From Flavobacteriaceae bacterium (GTDB lineage: Bacteria > Bacteroidota > Bacteroidia > Flavobacteriales > Flavobacteriaceae), in NCBI GenBank assembly GCA_013001285.1, contig JABDMU010000055.1:1-53261 (forward strand): a stretch of 53,261 nucleotides of DNA, read 5' to 3'. Positions within the stretch are counted from its first letter, which is position 1; every line of letters starts with the position of its first letter. Position numbers and translations under genes: made by a program. This document shows, in pieces, positions 44,134 through 51,122 of the stretch. A model generated the notes under the pieces. That model was not told the origin of the DNA and did not search any database. It was given only the letters and a program-made list of their open reading frames with translations.

Positions 44134-44700
44134 TTATGAATTGATCCAGTTTTTTAGCATTTGTTTTCCCTTAGGCGTAAGCACAGATTCTGGGTGAAAC
44201 TGTACACCTTTTACATCAAAACTTTTATGGCGAAGGGACATGATCTGGCCATTTTCATCAACGCTCGTTACTTCGAGTACTTCGGGTAAATCCTTAGAAA
44301 CAACCCAAGAATGATAGCGTCCGACTTCGATTGTTTTGTCTAAGCCATCAAATAATGATTCGTCGTTAACAATTTGATTTATAGTGGTTGCAACACCGTG
44401 ATATACCTCATCTAAATTTATTAAAGAGCCGCCAAAAACTTCACCAATTGCTTGTTGTCCAAGACATACCCCTAAAATACTTTTTGATGCCGCGTATTTT
44501 GCGATAATTGGTTTTAGTAATCCCGCTTCATCGGGAATACCTGGACCGGGCGAAAGCACGATCTTATCGAAAGGTTCAACATCCTCCAAGGTTAATTTAT
44601 CATTTCTAACAACCGTAACTTCACAATCGAGGTCCTCCAAATAATGGACGAGATTATAGGTGAAACTATCGTAATTATCAATGACTAAAATCTTTTTCAT
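44134..44700 (-). CDS. trpG: anthranilate synthase glutamine amidotransferase subunit
   Basis: 188 residues, class I GATase. VIDNYDSFTYNLVHYLE, SPGPGIPDEAG, nucleophile C79 in GVCLGQQAIGE, and GVQFHPESVLT (His/Glu of the triad). Gives NH3 to TrpE. The family also serves aminodeoxychorismate synthase (PabA), so it may be shared with folate synthesis. 4 bp after trpE. Confidence 0.96.
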   Translation of the reverse strand: MKKILVIDNYDSFTYNLVHYLEDLDCEVTVVRNDKLTLEDVEPFDKIVLSPGPGIPDEAGLLKPIIAKYAASKSILGVCLGQQAIGEVFGGSLINLDEVYHGVATTINQIVNDESLFDGLDKTIEVGRYHSWVVSKDLPEVLEVTSVDENGQIMSLRHKSFDVKGVQFHPESVLTPKGKQMLKNWINS

Positions 44701-44704
44701 ACAG

Positions 44705-46102
44705 CTAAATATTTTCTGCTAATTTTATGGCGCTTGTGAGCGCTCCTAATTTATTATAGACCTCTTGAAGTTCATTTTCCGGATCTGATTTTGAAACGAG
44801 ACCTGCTCCTGCCTGCCAATGTAACTTGTGGTTTTTACTTAGGAAGGTGCGTATAAGAATAGCATGGTTAAAATTACCTTTAAAATCCATAAATCCAATG
44901 GCACCACCATAATAGCCCCTATTGGTTTTTTCATAATCTTCAATAAGCTGCATGGCACGATGTTTTGGAGCACCGCTCAAAGTTCCGGCTGGGAAGGTAT
45001 CTGCAACCACTTGCATGGTTGAGACATCTTTATGTTTTGTACCCACTACCTTACTTACCAAATGGATGACGTGTGAGAAAAATTGGACTTCTCTATAGGT
45101 CTCTACATTCACATTGGTACCATGTCTGCTGAGGTCATTTCTTGCGAGATCCACCAACATGACATGTTCACTGTTTTCTTTGGCGTCTTCAACTAATTTA
45201 TTAGCCAATTCGGCATCTTTGAGGTCATTTCCCGTACGTTTGAAGGTGCCAGCAATTGGATGAATTTCAGATTGGCCATTATTGACAATCAGTTGTGCTT
45301 CGGGAGAGCTTCCAAATATTTTAAAACTACCATAGTCAAAATAGAATAAATAGGGGGAAGGATTAATACTTCTTAAGGCTCTATAAACATTGAATTCATC
45401 ACCTTTAAAGCCTTGACTAAATTTTTTAGAAAGAACCAATTGAAACACATCACCTCTTGCACAGTGCTTTTTTGCGAGTTCAACATGATCTTTATATTCC
45501 GAATCTGTTAGGTTTGAACTGATATCGCCTTCAGAAGCAAAAGTATATGAAGCATAATTTCTAACATTTATAAGATGTTCAATATCATCAATATTATTTT
45601 CGGTATCGAAACAATGCGCAAAAATATAGGCTTCATTTTTAAAATGGTTTATAGCGATGATGTTCTGATAAACGGAATAAAACATATCTGGGATTTTAAT
45701 ATAATCACGCTTTTTCTTTATTGAAATATCTTCGAAATACCGTACAGCATCATATGATGTATAACCAAATACGCCATTATTTATAAATTTAAATGAGGTC
45801 TCAGAATTTACCTTGAAGCGTTTTGTGAATTTGTGAATTTCTTCAGTAACTCCTACATCTACTGTATTTTTTTTGGTGCTGCCATCAGGGAAGGACTGAT
45901 AAATATATTCGTTTTCAACCTTGAAAGAGGCAATGGGATTGAAGCATATGTATGAGAAACTATTATCATTGGCATGATAGTCGCTACTTTCCAAAAGAAT
46001 ACTATTTGGGAATTTGTCACGAATTTTAAGATAGATACTTACAGGTGTAATAGTATCAGCAAGGATCTTTTTATAATGTGTATATAAACTAAATGTCTTC
46101 AT
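44705..46102 (-). CDS. trpE: anthranilate synthase component I
   Basis: 465 residues. The N-terminal LLESSDYHANDNSFSYIC carries the LLES-x-S element used for tryptophan feedback inhibition in TrpE. Chorismate domain: VFQLVLSKKFSQGF, IAGTFKRTGNDLKD, LVDLARNDLSRHG, FPAGTLSGAPKHRAMQLIE, YGGAIGFMDF. First committed step of tryptophan synthesis. Expression appears set by the attenuator ending at its start codon: only a T-rich tract separates the hairpin from the ATG. Confidence 0.97.
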   Translation of the reverse strand: MKTFSLYTHYKKILADTITPVSIYLKIRDKFPNSILLESSDYHANDNSFSYICFNPIASFKVENEYIYQSFPDGSTKKNTVDVGVTEEIHKFTKRFKVNSETSFKFINNGVFGYTSYDAVRYFEDISIKKKRDYIKIPDMFYSVYQNIIAINHFKNEAYIFAHCFDTENNIDDIEHLINVRNYASYTFASEGDISSNLTDSEYKDHVELAKKHCARGDVFQLVLSKKFSQGFKGDEFNVYRALRSINPSPYLFYFDYGSFKIFGSSPEAQLIVNNGQSEIHPIAGTFKRTGNDLKDAELANKLVEDAKENSEHVMLVDLARNDLSRHGTNVNVETYREVQFFSHVIHLVSKVVGTKHKDVSTMQVVADTFPAGTLSGAPKHRAMQLIEDYEKTNRGYYGGAIGFMDFKGNFNHAILIRTFLSKNHKLHWQAGAGLVSKSDPENELQEVYNKLGALTSAIKLAENI

Positions 46103-46139
46103 AAAAATTAAAAAAGGCTTGTCGTGAATGACAAGCCTT
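46103..46139 (-). terminator. trp attenuator terminator
   Basis: On the minus-strand RNA: AAGGCUUGUC, 6-nt loop AUUCAC, GACAAGCCUU, then U-rich tail ending at the trpE ATG (46102). The arms are 46130-46139 and 46114-46123, a perfect 10-bp stem. Its place between the leader ORF and the first structural gene makes it an attenuator rather than the end of an upstream gene. A 7-nt segment of the leader, UCGUGAA (46174-46180 on plus), is complementary to UUCACGA (46122-46128), spanning the terminator loop and the top of its 3' arm, a candidate antiterminator pairing. Confidence 0.9.
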
Positions 46140-46169
46140 AAGTTTATTGTGATTAAACATACAATAGGA

Positions 46170-46232
46170 CTAGTTCACGAAATTTAAGTTTCGAGAAAGC
46201 CACCACCATGTATTATTTAAATTTATTTTCAT
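46170..46232 (-). CDS. trpL: trp leader peptide with three consecutive Trp codons
   Basis: A 20-codon ORF I find by hand on the minus strand: ATG (46232-46230), reads MKINLNNTWWWLSRNLNFVN, stop TAG at 46172-46170. Codons 9-11 are TGG TGG TGG (46208-46200). Downstream of them, inside the ORF, CGAAA (46193-46189) can pair with TTTCG (46182-46178), a pausing-type hairpin. A ribosome stalled on Trp codons would cover the first arm and free the second for pairing with the terminator loop. This is the classic layout of ribosome-mediated trp attenuation. The ORF starts 8 bp from a -7 promoter box, so the transcript is almost leaderless. Confidence 0.87.
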   Translation of the reverse strand: MKINLNNTWWWLSRNLNFVN

Positions 46233-46240
46233 ATCTAGTT

Positions 46241-46271
46241 CAAATATAGAAAGGTATTTGGAAAAATCAAA
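46241..46271 (-). promoter_or_regulatory. trp operon promoter
   Basis: On the minus strand TTTG (46271-46268), 19-bp spacer, TATATTTG (46248-46241): exact match to TTTG-N19-TAnnTTTG. The RNA start falls within a few bases of the trpL ATG. Confidence 0.85.
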
Positions 46272-46282
46272 TTTATATAATT

Positions 46283-46430
46283 AAAAACTTCCGTCTAGGG
46301 ATAAGACGGAAGTTTAGCTAATTACTCAAATGCTATTAATTAAGTAATTAGGGATGTACTTTAGTTGTTTTAAAACTTCCGCCAGGTAAAAGACGGAAGT
46401 TTAGCTATTTATCATTCTGCTATTAATCTA
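46283..46430. repeat. tandem duplicated hairpin unit between marR and the trp leader
   Basis: Two related ~88-bp units. Unit 1: AAACTTCCGTCT (46285-46296) / AGACGGAAGTTT (46304-46315), perfect 12-bp stem, followed by TAGCTA and later TGCTATTAAT (46331). Unit 2: AAACTTCCG (46373-46381) / CGGAAGTTT (46394-46402), 9-bp stem, followed by TAGCTA and TGCTATTAAT (46418). Between them CTAATTACT (46318-46326) / AGTAATTAG (46343-46351) forms a third stem. On the minus strand unit 1 ends in TTTTTAATT, so both may serve as terminators of marR upstream of the trp promoter. A duplicated terminator is the simplest reading. Confidence 0.8.
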
Positions 46431-46456
46431 TATGCAACTATGAATAAAACAATCAA

Positions 46457-46909
46457 TCAAAAAATCAATTTATCCAATAATTTATTCAAATTTTTTAGCT
46501 CTTTGTTTGTTAGATTATATGTGGCCTTCGATTCAAAATCATCTACTTTAGGATCAATATTTAATAGGGTTTTAAGTCCTTTTTTTGTAATGGTTATTTT
46601 TAATTTTCGGCGGTTCTCTAAATCAACCTTACGTGAAACTAATTTTTTATCGACTAACTTATCGATTAAGCGTGTTGTATTACTATTCTTATTGATCATT
46701 CGTTCTTGAATTATCGATAATGTTGCCGGATTGCCTTTCTGTCCTCTTAAGATCCTTAAGACATTGTATTGCTGACTTGTTAAATTGAAAGGCTTTAACC
46801 TGCCATTTAGCTGATCCCGAAAAAATTCACCAGCATATAAAATCTGAACGACAGTGCGCTTAGCTTGTGATATTGGTGATTTTATTTTCAAAATAGTTTC
46901 AATACTCAT
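46457..46909 (-). CDS. MarR-family transcriptional regulator
   Basis: 150 residues from ATG 46909; the longer TTG-opened frame would read through the upstream palindrome and is rejected. Winged helix: FNLTSQQYNVLRILRGQKGNPATLSIIQERMINKNSNTTRLIDKLVDKKLVSRKVDLENRRKLKITITKKG. The Asn-rich wing DLENRRKLKI matches the MarR DxRxxxxxLT pattern in variant form. Single HTH, likely homodimer. The neighbouring genes are exported redox proteins; the perfect palindrome at its start codon points to autoregulation. Ligand unknown. Confidence 0.92.
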   Translation of the reverse strand: MSIETILKIKSPISQAKRTVVQILYAGEFFRDQLNGRLKPFNLTSQQYNVLRILRGQKGNPATLSIIQERMINKNSNTTRLIDKLVDKKLVSRKVDLENRRKLKITITKKGLKTLLNIDPKVDDFESKATYNLTNKELKNLNKLLDKLIF

Positions 46910-46910
46910 A

Positions 46911-46935
46911 TGTACATACAACTGTTGTATGTACA
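46911..46935. promoter_or_regulatory. 25-bp perfect palindrome, probable MarR operator
   Basis: TGTACATACAAC (46911-46922), centre T, GTTGTATGTACA (46924-46935). It ends 1 bp upstream of the marR ATG and overlaps the likely transcription start. The divergent redox genes start at 47038, so one site may control both sides. Length and symmetry suit a dimeric MarR regulator. Confidence 0.82.
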
Positions 46936-47037
46936 ATATATAAAAATTAATTGAATAGTTTTTTTGAGATTAAATTTTTCAGCTTAAAATTCTGTTAAAG
47001 CAGTACTGCATGTAAAGGGTTTTATTATTTTTATAAC

Positions 47038-47541
47038 ATGAAAAAAACAATTGCTTGCCTCTTGGTTATCATAACTATGATTGGATGTAAATCTGAATCC
47101 AAGGATTTAGCCATTAATGATGAATTGGTAATTTATGATTTTGAAGGTCTTGAGCCATTATTAAATAATAAGGATGGGAAAACATACGTTATTAATTTCT
47201 GGGCGACTTGGTGCGCTCCTTGTATAAAAGAATTGCCCTATTTTGAAGAACTCAATCAGAATTATGCAGGAAAAAATGTTGAAGTGATCCTTGTGAGCTT
47301 AGACTTTCCTCAGCAATATGAAAAAAAGTTAATCCCCTACATAAAAGAAAAGAATTTAAAATCGCAAGTTGTAGCATTAAACGATACAGATATGAATTCC
47401 TGGATCCCAAAGATCAGTGAAAGCTGGACAGGTGCTATTCCAGCAACCCTCATATATAATTCTAAAAGAAGAGCGTTTTACGAACGAACATTTAGTTATG
47501 ATGAACTTGTGATGGAATTAAGAAAATTTATTGAAAATTAA
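47038..47541 (+). CDS. TlpA/ResA-like thiol-disulfide oxidoreductase lipoprotein
   Basis: 167 residues. Lipoprotein signal KKTIACLLVIITMIGCKSES, thioredoxin fold with the active site WATWCAPC near residue 57, VEVILVSLDFPQQYEKKL and cis-Pro segment AIPATLIY. A periplasm-facing reductant, perhaps for cytochrome c maturation or redox repair. 11 bp before the next gene. Divergent from marR. Confidence 0.93.
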   Translation: MKKTIACLLVIITMIGCKSESKDLAINDELVIYDFEGLEPLLNNKDGKTYVINFWATWCAPCIKELPYFEELNQNYAGKNVEVILVSLDFPQQYEKKLIPYIKEKNLKSQVVALNDTDMNSWIPKISESWTGAIPATLIYNSKRRAFYERTFSYDELVMELRKFIEN

Positions 47542-47551
47542 AATGCAAATT

Positions 47552-48163
47552 ATGAAAACACTAAAAACAATTTTTATGCTTGCGGTAGTTGTCCTTATGT
47601 CATCTGCCTTTACCACTGATGTAAGTGGTGGATATGAGATAGGTGATATTGCCACCGATTTTAAATTGAAGAATATCGATGGAAAAATGGTGTCACTGGC
47701 TGATTATAAGGATGCCAAAGGATTCATTGTTATCTTCACATGTAATACCTGTCCGTATGCAGTCGCTTATGAAGATCGTATCATTGAATTGGATAAGAAA
47801 TATGCAAAAAAAGGGTATCCTGTAGTGGCCATCATGCCAAACAATACTGAAGTAAAACCTGGCGATAGTTTTGATTCGATGAAAGCAAGAGCGCGTTCTA
47901 AAGGATTTACTTTTCCATATTTAATTGATGAAGGTCAGAAAATATATCCTCAGTATGGTGCCACTAAAACACCACATGTATATATTTTAGAAAAAACCAA
48001 GGCGGGCAATGTGGTACAATATATTGGTGCTATCGATGACAATTATCAGGATGCTGCTCAGGTTAATACAAAGTATGTAGAAGAAGCTGTTGATGCATTA
48101 ATTGATGGGAAAGAGATCAAGGAAAAGAAAACAAGAGCAATAGGTTGTTCAATAAAAGTTTAG
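47552..48163 (+). CDS. exported thioredoxin-fold protein (AhpC/TSA-Redoxin like)
   Basis: About 204 residues from MKTLKTIFML; an ATG nine bases upstream is also possible. Signal peptide ending around AFTTDVS, then GDIATDFKLKNIDGKMVSLADYKDAKGFIVIFTCNTCPYAVAYEDR (CxxC active site), KGYPVVAIMPNNTEVKPGDSFDSMK and cis-Pro KTPHVYIL. The CNTC motif suits a periplasmic redox role with the preceding TlpA-like protein. A C-terminal GCSIKV tail has a lone extra Cys. A terminator follows. Confidence 0.92.
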   Translation: MKTLKTIFMLAVVVLMSSAFTTDVSGGYEIGDIATDFKLKNIDGKMVSLADYKDAKGFIVIFTCNTCPYAVAYEDRIIELDKKYAKKGYPVVAIMPNNTEVKPGDSFDSMKARARSKGFTFPYLIDEGQKIYPQYGATKTPHVYILEKTKAGNVVQYIGAIDDNYQDAAQVNTKYVEEAVDALIDGKEIKEKKTRAIGCSIKV

Positions 48164-48173
48164 AAAAATTAAT

Positions 48174-48200
48174 CCCAAAATGTAACACTTTGGGTTTTTT
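48174..48200 (+). terminator. rho-independent terminator after the redox pair
   Basis: CCCAAA (48174-48179) pairs with TTTGGG (48189-48194), then TTTTTT (48195-48200). Confidence 0.8.
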
Positions 48201-48255
48201 CTCGTCTTTTTATTGGATGCTAAAGAAATGTTAATTTTAAAAAATTAAAATTTTA

Positions 48256-48570
48256 ATGGCAGATTTATCACAGGAGGCATGGTCTACTCAACTCTCTAAC
48301 GATGACAACGCTGTTATCTTAGATGTAAGAACAGATCGAGAAGTTTCCAAAGGCATTATTCCAAATGCCATTCAAATTGACATTTATAAAGGGAAGGAAT
48401 TTATTGATTCTATAAAGAAGTTGGATAAAAATAAATGTTACTATGTTTATTGCAAGGCTGGTGGTCGAAGCGGTCAGGCTTGCCAAATTATGAATCAATT
48501 AGGAATCGAACATACATATAATCTTGTTGGAGGCTTTGAAAAGTGGAGAGGCGAAATCACCAACATTTAA
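48256..48570 (+). CDS. cytosolic rhodanese-domain protein
   Basis: 104 residues, no signal. Single rhodanese domain: VILDVRTDREVSKGIIPNAIQIDI and the active-site loop CKAGGRS (Cys nucleophile) followed by GFEKWRGE. It transfers sulfane sulfur or acts as a redox relay. 12 bp upstream of a second, exported rhodanese. Confidence 0.94.
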   Translation: MADLSQEAWSTQLSNDDNAVILDVRTDREVSKGIIPNAIQIDIYKGKEFIDSIKKLDKNKCYYVYCKAGGRSGQACQIMNQLGIEHTYNLVGGFEKWRGEITNI

Positions 48571-48582
48571 ACGCATTTAAAA

Positions 48583-48981
48583 ATGAAAAACTATTTAATC
48601 TTAATTTTGTTAAGCATGACCATTGTGCTTCAAAGTTGTAAAGAAGAACCTCAGCCAGAAATAGAGTTGGTGACTGCTGAAGAAATGAAAGAGCTCTCCG
48701 AACTTGAAGATATTCAACTTGTTGATGTAAGAACTCCAGAGGAATATAAAGAGGGATATATTGATAGTGCTCAAAATATCGATTACAATTCACCGTCGTT
48801 TAATACGGAAATCGAAAAACTGGATAAATCAAAACCTGTAATTGTCTATTGCCAGAAAGGTGGTAGAAGTGCTAAATGTGCTCAAAAGATGAAAGATGCA
48901 GGTTTTGTCAAGATCTACGATCTGGATGGCGGCCTCGCTAAATGGAAATATAAAGGCTTTGAGATTAATTCTTTTAATTAA
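48583..48981 (+). CDS. rhodanese-domain lipoprotein
   Basis: 132 residues. Signal peptide with lipobox (LILILLSMTIVLQSCKEE), then a rhodanese domain: LVDVRTPEEYKEGYIDSAQNID, active loop CQKGGRSAKC, LDGGLAKWKYKG. The domain is about 35% like its neighbour by eye (shared GGRS and G-KW motifs), consistent with duplication followed by export. Its pair may handle sulfane sulfur on both sides of the inner membrane. A shared terminator follows. Confidence 0.93.
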   Translation: MKNYLILILLSMTIVLQSCKEEPQPEIELVTAEEMKELSELEDIQLVDVRTPEEYKEGYIDSAQNIDYNSPSFNTEIEKLDKSKPVIVYCQKGGRSAKCAQKMKDAGFVKIYDLDGGLAKWKYKGFEINSFN

Positions 48982-48985
48982 TAAA

Positions 48986-49017
48986 AATAAAGGCACAATT
49001 TAAATTGTGCCTTTATT
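48986..49017. terminator. bidirectional terminator overlapping the end of the kinase-like gene
   Basis: Perfect 16-bp inverted repeat AATAAAGGCACAATTT (48986-49001) / AAATTGTGCCTTTATT (49002-49017). The right half encodes the last five residues (NKGTI) of the minus-strand gene, whose stop lies at the dyad centre, so a coding end doubles as half of a terminator for both convergent genes. Confidence 0.88.
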
Positions 49018-50064
49018 ATTTAACTTCATCTTCAAGTAAAATTTCATTTGTCCCTTATGTTTAAAAGCTAATGCTGCAAACTTAAATAGTGATAGACAAC
49101 GATCTAGGTTTTGATCACTATAATTCACTTTGTAATAAATATTTCCAGAAAGAAAATCGGTCAGAAATCTCAGTCCATGTAAAAAAGGCATCAAGGCTAC
49201 TCCAATAGGTAAATACTCTAGCTCATTATCGCTCAGTTGCATCTTGGAAAAATGTAATCCATCAACAATTTTTTCGAATAAATTAATATTGAACTTTACT
49301 TTGGAAAGGTTTTTTTCATCTTCCTCCACTGGATTCACAACAGTACGCACAAGATCACCAAAATCATATATAAAATAACCTGGCATTATGGTATCTAGGT
49401 CAATCAAACAAAGTGCTTTTTTATCAGCGCCGAATAGAATATTGTTCAGTTTGGTGTCATTATGGCAAATTCGTATTGCTAGGTCTGACATTTCTAAAGT
49501 GTCAAAATGTTCAATATTATCGTTAACAAATTTAATGGCATCCTTGGCGCTGGAAACAACCTTCGCGTTTGCGATTTCTAAAGCAGAAGTAAATTCTTTA
49601 TATCTCACTTTATAATCGTGAAAATTCGGAATAGTTACATGGTATGCTGTCGTTGCTTCCTTTTCTAAAAGCCTGTGAAAGGTTCCTATAATTCGGCCTG
49701 CTTCAAAAGCGATACATTCATCATTGGTTGTATTGAATGTAATACTATCAGGAATGTAATGCATCATGCGCCAGTACCGATCATTGTACTTCACTAGCGT
49801 ATTTCCATTACTAGACCTTAAAAAATCTAAGCGTGAATACTGTTCGTTGTACAAAAGTGAAGTCGCACGATCAATATTTTGCTGAAGCATTTCAACCTTT
49901 TTAAAAATAGAGGTATTTAATTGTTGTAAAACAAATTTTGGCTCGCCTTCGAGGAATATAAGATAGGTGTCATTTATATAGCCATGAGTAATGGTCTTAT
50001 AAGAAACTAAAGTACTATCAATATTATATTTTTCTAATACCTCAGTAATAAGTTTATTAACCAT
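49000..50064 (-). CDS. aminoglycoside-phosphotransferase-fold kinase, NahK-like
   Basis: 354 residues. APH-fold kinase: N-lobe ITHGYINDTYLIF...FVLQQLN, catalytic loop ICHNDTKLNNILFG, metal motif LCLIDLDTIMPGYFIYDFGDLVRT. This combination (HNDTK-NN and IDLDT-MPG---DFGD) is that of N-acetylhexosamine 1-kinase relatives, which make sugar-1-phosphates. It sits 9 bp after a nucleotidyltransferase gene, so kinase and transferase together could activate a free sugar to a nucleotide sugar. The sugar is unknown. Confidence 0.85.
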   Translation of the reverse strand: MVNKLITEVLEKYNIDSTLVSYKTITHGYINDTYLIFLEGEPKFVLQQLNTSIFKKVEMLQQNIDRATSLLYNEQYSRLDFLRSSNGNTLVKYNDRYWRMMHYIPDSITFNTTNDECIAFEAGRIIGTFHRLLEKEATTAYHVTIPNFHDYKVRYKEFTSALEIANAKVVSSAKDAIKFVNDNIEHFDTLEMSDLAIRICHNDTKLNNILFGADKKALCLIDLDTIMPGYFIYDFGDLVRTVVNPVEEDEKNLSKVKFNINLFEKIVDGLHFSKMQLSDNELEYLPIGVALMPFLHGLRFLTDFLSGNIYYKVNYSDQNLDRCLSLFKFAALAFKHKGQMKFYLKMKLNNKGTI

Positions 50065-50073
50065 GACTCATTT

Positions 50074-50958
50074 TTAGTTCCATAGCGGACTAGGATAATC
50101 GCCTTTTTCAGTTAATTTGGCCAAGGTCTTTACCGCTTCAACTTTATCGTCATAATAGGTCACACCAAACCAATGACTGTCTGCCGAAACGACCTTTATA
50201 TTTATCAGGCCATTTGACATCATTTCTTGTGCAACAAATGGCAAATAGATCTCGTTTTTTTCCAGATTTGATGGTTCATTTAAAAAGTTTTTAAAATAAG
50301 ATTCTATATAGTCAAAAATGGAAGCACTGCAAACCCAAAAATTCATCGATACCAGGGTGTCAGGATCTAAAATGCGACCTGATTCCTCGTCAATGATCAC
50401 ATTATCTTTTTCATGTATTTTGGTGTGCTCCTCTATGGTTATCAAATTCTGACCATCTGCTTTACACACACCTCTAGACACCGAACCATGATCAGACAGA
50501 GTATCTTTTAGCCTATAACCAACTAGTGCATAGGTATTTTCAGCATCGTTATTGGTGACAAAATCCGCAGCACCTCTAAAAGCTGGCTTGCCATAAAAGT
50601 CATCGGCATTTATAATGACAAAATCTGATTTAATGACATTTCTAGCTGTCCAAACAGCATGAGCAGTACCCCATGGTTTTTCGCGTTCGGTATGGAGTTC
50701 TATACCTTCAGGAATATCCGAAATCTCCTGAACTAGGACATCCAATTTAATAGATTCTGGCAATCTTTCAGACAAATAATTTTTAAGAAATTCCTGGTTA
50801 GCAGCTTTTGTTATTATCACAATATGATCAAAGCCACATGCAAGAGCATCATGAATACTAAACTCCATTAGAAATTCACCCCTTGGTCCTAATTCATCAA
50901 ATTGTTTTAATTTTCCATAGCGACTACCACTTCCCGCAGCCATAAGTAATAATGTCAT
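50074..50958 (-). CDS. sugar-1-phosphate nucleotidyltransferase-like protein
   Basis: 294 residues. Nucleotidyltransferase fold with variant signature LLMAAGSGSRYGKLKQFDELGPRGEFLME (G-x-G-x-R but not the usual PxTxPK), VWTARNVIKSDFVIINADDFYGK (metal-binding DD) and SRGVCKADGQNLITIEEHTKI. UTP or other NTP donor cannot be read. Adjacent kinase-like gene suggests a two-step salvage route: sugar to sugar-1-P to NDP-sugar. Confidence 0.85.
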   Translation of the reverse strand: MTLLLMAAGSGSRYGKLKQFDELGPRGEFLMEFSIHDALACGFDHIVIITKAANQEFLKNYLSERLPESIKLDVLVQEISDIPEGIELHTEREKPWGTAHAVWTARNVIKSDFVIINADDFYGKPAFRGAADFVTNNDAENTYALVGYRLKDTLSDHGSVSRGVCKADGQNLITIEEHTKIHEKDNVIIDEESGRILDPDTLVSMNFWVCSASIFDYIESYFKNFLNEPSNLEKNEIYLPFVAQEMMSNGLINIKVVSADSHWFGVTYYDDKVEAVKTLAKLTEKGDYPSPLWN

Positions 50959-51122
50959 ATCTAAATATTTGATCGTAAAAATAGAACTTTGTAGCGAATT
51001 AGATGATGTAGGAAACTAAAAAGGAAGGTATTTTTTAGTATATTGAAACAAATGTTAATGTTTTCACCTAATTGATAAATAAAAATTAAGTTTGGAAGCA
51101 ATAACTAACAATTGACTTTATT

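Noticed and set aside
46283-46430. CRISPR or transposon end in the repeated hairpins
   Set aside because: Only two imperfect copies, no nearby transposase or Cas genes and no target-site duplication seen.
46910-46936. TTG-opened extension of the MarR protein
   Set aside because: It would encode the palindromic operator; ATG 46909 gives the normal N-terminus.
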